A stretch of 7,700 bases of DNA from DATJQA01 sp041169145 (GTDB lineage Bacteria > Patescibacteriota > Minisyncoccia > UBA6257 > 2-01-FULL-56-20). A program made the translations under genes and the position numbers. Position 1 is the first letter of the stretch. The number at the start of each line of letters is the position of its first letter. Under the pieces are notes generated by a model. That model saw nothing but the letters and a program-made list of their open reading frames with translations. It had not been told where the DNA came from and made no database searches. Shown here one piece after another: positions 5,332 to 7,700 of this stretch. The DNA is taken from NCBI GenBank assembly GCA_041169145.1, contig JBEEJO010000039.1, forward strand, positions 1 through 7,700, read 5' to 3'.

Positions 5332-5354
5332 AGCCTCGCCGATCCAGCGAGGCT
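5332..5354 (+). other. Hairpin with TAGC...GCTT flanks, copy 2
   Basis: AGCCTCGC (5332-5339) pairs perfectly with GCGAGGCT (5347-5354) around a 7-nt loop. The GAAGT before it and the TCCGGC after it echo the hairpin at 2066-2109 downstream of copy A. No T-tract follows, so if it is a terminator it is weak or decayed. Confidence 0.5.
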
Positions 5355-5378
5355 TCCGGCTCCCGTTGCGTTCCAACT

Positions 5379-5407
5379 TTGCCTCAATCCGGGTCCTCGG
5401 GTATCAT
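5379..5407 (+). promoter_or_regulatory. Promoter of the M16 peptidase gene
   Basis: -35 TTGCCT (5379-5384), 17-bp spacer, -10 TATCAT (5402-5407). The ATG at 5414 lies 6 nt after the -10 box, so the expected start point coincides with the A of ATG and the mRNA would be leaderless. Confidence 0.65.
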
Positions 5408-5413
5408 ATCCCC

Positions 5414-6694
5414 ATGCCTAAAACTCCTGCGACGATAAAACATGTTCTCCCGAACGGTCTGCGCGTTGTTCTCGTTCCCCAGCCGGGGAGCGTTTCGTCC
5501 GCGGTCCTCGTGCTCGTCGAGGCCGGGTCCGAGTACGAGAAGAAGCGCACGAACGGCCTGTCGCATTTTTTGGAGCACATGATGTTCAAGGGAACGACAA
5601 AGCGTCCCACGTCACAGCTCATTTCAAGCGAATTGGATTCGCTCGGCGCCGAGTACAACGCGTTTACGGGACAAGAATATACCGGCTATTGGGCGAAAGC
5701 GCAGAATGCGAAACTTTCGCAGATCATGGATATCGTCTTTGATATGTATCTGCATCCGATCTTTGATCCGAAGGAGATCGAGAAAGAGCGCGGCGTGGTC
5801 ATTGAAGAGATAAATCTATATGAAGATACGCCGACGCGACAGGTGCACCAGGAGTTTTCCGAGCTCTTGTATGGCGACCAGCCGGCCGGATGGGATATTG
5901 CCGGGACGAAGCAAAACATCCGTACGCTCCAGCGGAAAGATTTCGTGACCTATCGCGATGCGCGATACGTTGCGCCGGGAACAGCGGTCATTATCGCCGG
6001 CGCGTTCGATCCGAAGCGCGTACTGAAAACGGTACAGAAGCAGTTCGGTTCCCTCGAGCGGCGGCGCGCACCAAAGAAGCCCAGGGCGATCGAGCGACAA
6101 TCGCGCCCGGCCGTGCGGGTGAAGTTCAAGGAATCCGACCAGACGCACATCGTTCTCGGCACGCGCGCGTTCAGCATGTTCGACAAGCGGCGGTACGCTT
6201 TGCAGGTGCTTGCGGATGTCGCCGGCGGCGGGATGAGCTCGCGCTTGTTCCATCGAGTGCGGGAAGACCTTGGTGCGGCGTATTACGTGCGCGCTTCTGC
6301 CGACTTGTCGCTCGACCGCGGTTTCTTTTCCGTATCCGCGGGTTCCGACAACAAGCGCGCGCCGGTCGTGGTGAAGGCCATTTTGGAGGAGCTTGACCGG
6401 CTTCGCCGGGAATTGGTGCCTGTCGAAGAGCTCCAGAAGGCCAAAGACCACCTGGTCGGCGGGCTTATGCTGGGTTTGGAGACCTCCGACCAGCTTGCCG
6501 GATTCTATGGAAGCCAGGAAATAACCACGAAAAAGCTGGTTTCTCCGGCTGAACTGAACCGGAAGGTGCAAGGAGTAACCGCCGAGGAGATTCGGATCGT
6601 GGCCCGAGCCATCTTCACCGACCGGTCTCTGAATCTCGCCCTCATCGGACCCTGGAAGAAGGAAACGCCGTTCCGAAAGATACTGAAGTTCTAG
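5414..6694 (+). CDS. M16 (pitrilysin/MPP-like) zinc metallopeptidase
   Basis: Predicted zinc endopeptidase of family M16, 426 residues, the normal size for the M16B type with two homologous halves. The inverted zinc motif HxxEH is intact as His51-Phe-Leu-Glu54-His55 in GLSHFLEHMMFKG, and the third ligand lies in VVIEEINLYEDTP (Glu132, or Glu131). The second half contains RLFHRVREDLGAAYYVRAS, the region supplying the Arg/Tyr substrate-binding pair in this family. Having both features in one chain suggests an active homodimer rather than an active/inactive pair. The start at 5414 is chosen because homology begins at once (IKHVLPNGLRVVLVPQPGSVSSAVLVLVEAGS) and a promoter sits directly upstream; a longer in-frame start at 5258 would run through structured copy C. 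No signal peptide is seen, so it is probably cytoplasmic. Substrate unknown; bacterial relatives degrade peptides or process precursors. Confidence 0.93.
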   Translation: MPKTPATIKHVLPNGLRVVLVPQPGSVSSAVLVLVEAGSEYEKKRTNGLSHFLEHMMFKGTTKRPTSQLISSELDSLGAEYNAFTGQEYTGYWAKAQNAKLSQIMDIVFDMYLHPIFDPKEIEKERGVVIEEINLYEDTPTRQVHQEFSELLYGDQPAGWDIAGTKQNIRTLQRKDFVTYRDARYVAPGTAVIIAGAFDPKRVLKTVQKQFGSLERRRAPKKPRAIERQSRPAVRVKFKESDQTHIVLGTRAFSMFDKRRYALQVLADVAGGGMSSRLFHRVREDLGAAYYVRASADLSLDRGFFSVSAGSDNKRAPVVVKAILEELDRLRRELVPVEELQKAKDHLVGGLMLGLETSDQLAGFYGSQEITTKKLVSPAELNRKVQGVTAEEIRIVARAIFTDRSLNLALIGPWKKETPFRKILKF

Positions 6695-6712
6695 GAGCGT
6701 TCCGTGGCAGCC

Positions 6713-6745
6713 CCCGCCCCGGCCTTGCCGGGGCGGGATTTGTAT
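6713..6745 (+). terminator. Strong GC hairpin, probable terminator after the M16 peptidase
   Basis: A perfect 11-bp stem CCCGCCCCGGC (6713-6723) / GCCGGGGCGGG (6727-6737) with loop CTT, followed by ATTTGTATT. The tail is only moderately T-rich but the stem is very stable, and it begins 18 nt after the peptidase stop. Confidence 0.75.
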
Positions 6746-6774
6746 TGCGCCAACTTTGCTTCGGGGTGTACACT
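6745..6774 (+). promoter_or_regulatory. Candidate promoter of the AI-2E family gene
   Basis: -35 TTGCGC (6745-6750, three consensus positions), 18-bp spacer, -10 TACACT (6769-6774). The ATG at 6781 is 6 nt beyond the -10 box, the same geometry as for the M16 gene, again predicting a leaderless mRNA. The -35 box is weak. Confidence 0.5.
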
Positions 6775-6780
6775 GAAGCC

Positions 6781-7700
6781 ATGGATAAGCGTGTCTTCGA
6801 CATATCCTGGGGGAGCCTTTGGCGAATACTTTTTTTCGTCGTGCTCGTCGCGATCATGTATCTTGGGCGCGGAGTGCTCCTCGGCTTGTTCCTTGCTATC
6901 GTCATCTCGTCGGGTCTGGAATTTCTCGTGAATTTTTTTGAACGGCGCGGATTGCCGCGGACGTTGGGCGTCATCGTCATCTTTCTTTCGTTCGCGGTTC
7001 TCCTTGTCATGACGGTGTATGCCATCGTGCCGCTCATCATCGTGGACCTCAACAGTATCTTCCTTACACTCAGTAAGTACGGCGGCGACACGTTTCTTGC
7101 GCCATTCATCAGTTTTCGCACCGTGCAATCGCTTGCGGATTTCGTGAACACGCTTTCCGCCCAGTTCCTTTCCGGCGGGACGCCGATCGGCGCATTTTCG
7201 GGTATCGTCGGCGGTTTTGCGCTCGGTATTTCCATTATCGTGAGCTCATTCTACCTGTCGCTCACGCGGAATGGCGTTGAGCGGTTCTTGCTCGCCGTTA
7301 TTCCCGCTGATTACGAAGCGGATGCGCTCGCTGTTTACGAACGCGCCATTGTGCGTATCGGGCATTGGTTCCGCGGTCAATTGCTTCTCTCCGTCATTAT
7401 GGGCGGATTGGTTTTCGCGACGCTTCTTGTATTGGATGTGCGATACGCATTCCTTCTTGCGCTTCTCACCGCTATTCTGGAGCTCGTTCCCTATATTGGC
7501 CCCATTATCGCCGGGTCGTTCGCCGTTATCGCCGCGCTCGTGACAACGCCGGAATCCCTCCAGCTCGCGCTCTACACGCTCATCGCTTTCATCGTTATCC
7601 ATCAAATAGAGAGCCATATTCTTGTGCCGCTCGTCGTAGGGCGGAGCGTCAGTTTGCACCCTGTTGTGGTCATTATCGCATTGCTCATGGGCGTTGAAGT
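6781..7700 (+). CDS. AI-2E (TqsA/PerM) family transporter, 3' end outside the window
   Basis: An open frame begins at ATG 6781 (MDKRVFDISWGSLWRILFFVVLV) and runs off the window after 306 complete codons. Full-length relatives have about 340-380 residues, so roughly the last 40-70 are missing. It is a polytopic inner-membrane protein: hydrophobic segments at about residues 12-45 and 56-85, an amphipathic central region, then several segments from about 137 onward. Family signatures are LELVPYIGPIIAG (PYIGP at 237-241) and QIESHILVPLVVGRSVSLHPVVVI (from Gln275). Members include the E. coli autoinducer-2 exporter TqsA and several Na+/H+ antiporters, so the substrate cannot be assigned and quorum sensing should not be assumed. 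Preceded by a terminator and its own candidate promoter, it starts a new transcription unit. Confidence 0.9.
   Translation, partial: MDKRVFDISWGSLWRILFFVVLVAIMYLGRGVLLGLFLAIVISSGLEFLVNFFERRGLPRTLGVIVIFLSFAVLLVMTVYAIVPLIIVDLNSIFLTLSKYGGDTFLAPFISFRTVQSLADFVNTLSAQFLSGGTPIGAFSGIVGGFALGISIIVSSFYLSLTRNGVERFLLAVIPADYEADALAVYERAIVRIGHWFRGQLLLSVIMGGLVFATLLVLDVRYAFLLALLTAILELVPYIGPIIAGSFAVIAALVTTPESLQLALYTLIAFIVIHQIESHILVPLVVGRSVSLHPVVVIIALLMGVE

Noticed and set aside
5258..5413. Upstream extension of the M16 peptidase by 52 codons
   Set aside because: The added residues come from structured copy C and the promoter and lack M16 homology; the family N-terminus begins right after ATG 5414.
5816..6571. 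Minus-strand 251-codon frame inside the M16 gene
   Set aside because: It is a shadow frame opposite a well-conserved peptidase, with no start signals or recognisable motifs.
6642..7235. Minus-strand 197-codon frame across the peptidase end and the AI-2E gene
   Set aside because: It crosses a strong terminator and a promoter and lies antisense to an unmistakable membrane-protein frame; its low-complexity Arg/Thr/Pro sequence is a by-product of hydrophobic codons on the plus strand.

Overview
This window looks like a compact bacterial chromosome segment. Gene content and style best fit a Patescibacteria (CPR), Parcubacteria-like lineage, but that is inference from short genes, a short-leader promoter style, a PfkB-type kinase coupled to a class II aldolase, and a coiled-coil/lytic transglycosylase fusion; no rRNA or other marker is present to fix the taxonomy. 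There are no tRNA genes, no CRISPR array and no recognisable transposase.

Layout. 1-1873: a two-gene operon, a PfkB-family sugar kinase and a class II fructose-bisphosphate aldolase-type enzyme, overlapping by 4 nt (ATGA). 1874-2210: a gene-free stretch packed with stem-loops, including copy A of a repeated structured element. 2211-2666 (minus strand): a small unrecognised protein with a Cys/His-rich C-terminus, the only gene here with both a textbook promoter and a strong Shine-Dalgarno. 2667-2935: a divergent intergenic region holding copy B of the element in inverted orientation, followed by the bL25 promoter. 2936-3631: ribosomal protein bL25 (CTC type), closed by an intrinsic terminator. 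3713-5155: an exported coiled-coil protein ending in a lytic transglycosylase domain. 5156-5413: copy C of the element, a second hairpin and a promoter. 5414-6694: an M16 zinc peptidase, closed by a strong GC hairpin. 6781-7700: an AI-2E/TqsA-family membrane protein cut by the window edge.

The most notable signal is the element at 1881-2017 (+), 2765-2871 (-) and 5165-5309 (+). The copies share short invariant blocks: ACCGGYG, a 7-nt loop TCCWGCG, CCTGCWTCTC, ACCRAGCT and YTCCGAWAGCTTC. They differ mainly in paired arms, and the differences are compensated: GGGAA/TTCCC in A and C becomes AAGAA/TTCTT in B, and GGCG/CGCC becomes GGTG/CACC. This pattern indicates selection on a folded RNA or single-stranded DNA structure rather than on primary sequence. 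I do not recognise it as a described family.

A second theme is promoter placement. For the M16 peptidase and the AI-2E protein the -10 box ends exactly 6 nt before the ATG, so transcription should start at or next to the start codon (leaderless mRNA). bL25 has a predicted leader of about 8 nt with no Shine-Dalgarno. The genes serve central sugar metabolism, translation and envelope functions; apart from the kinase/aldolase pair I see no single pathway linking them.
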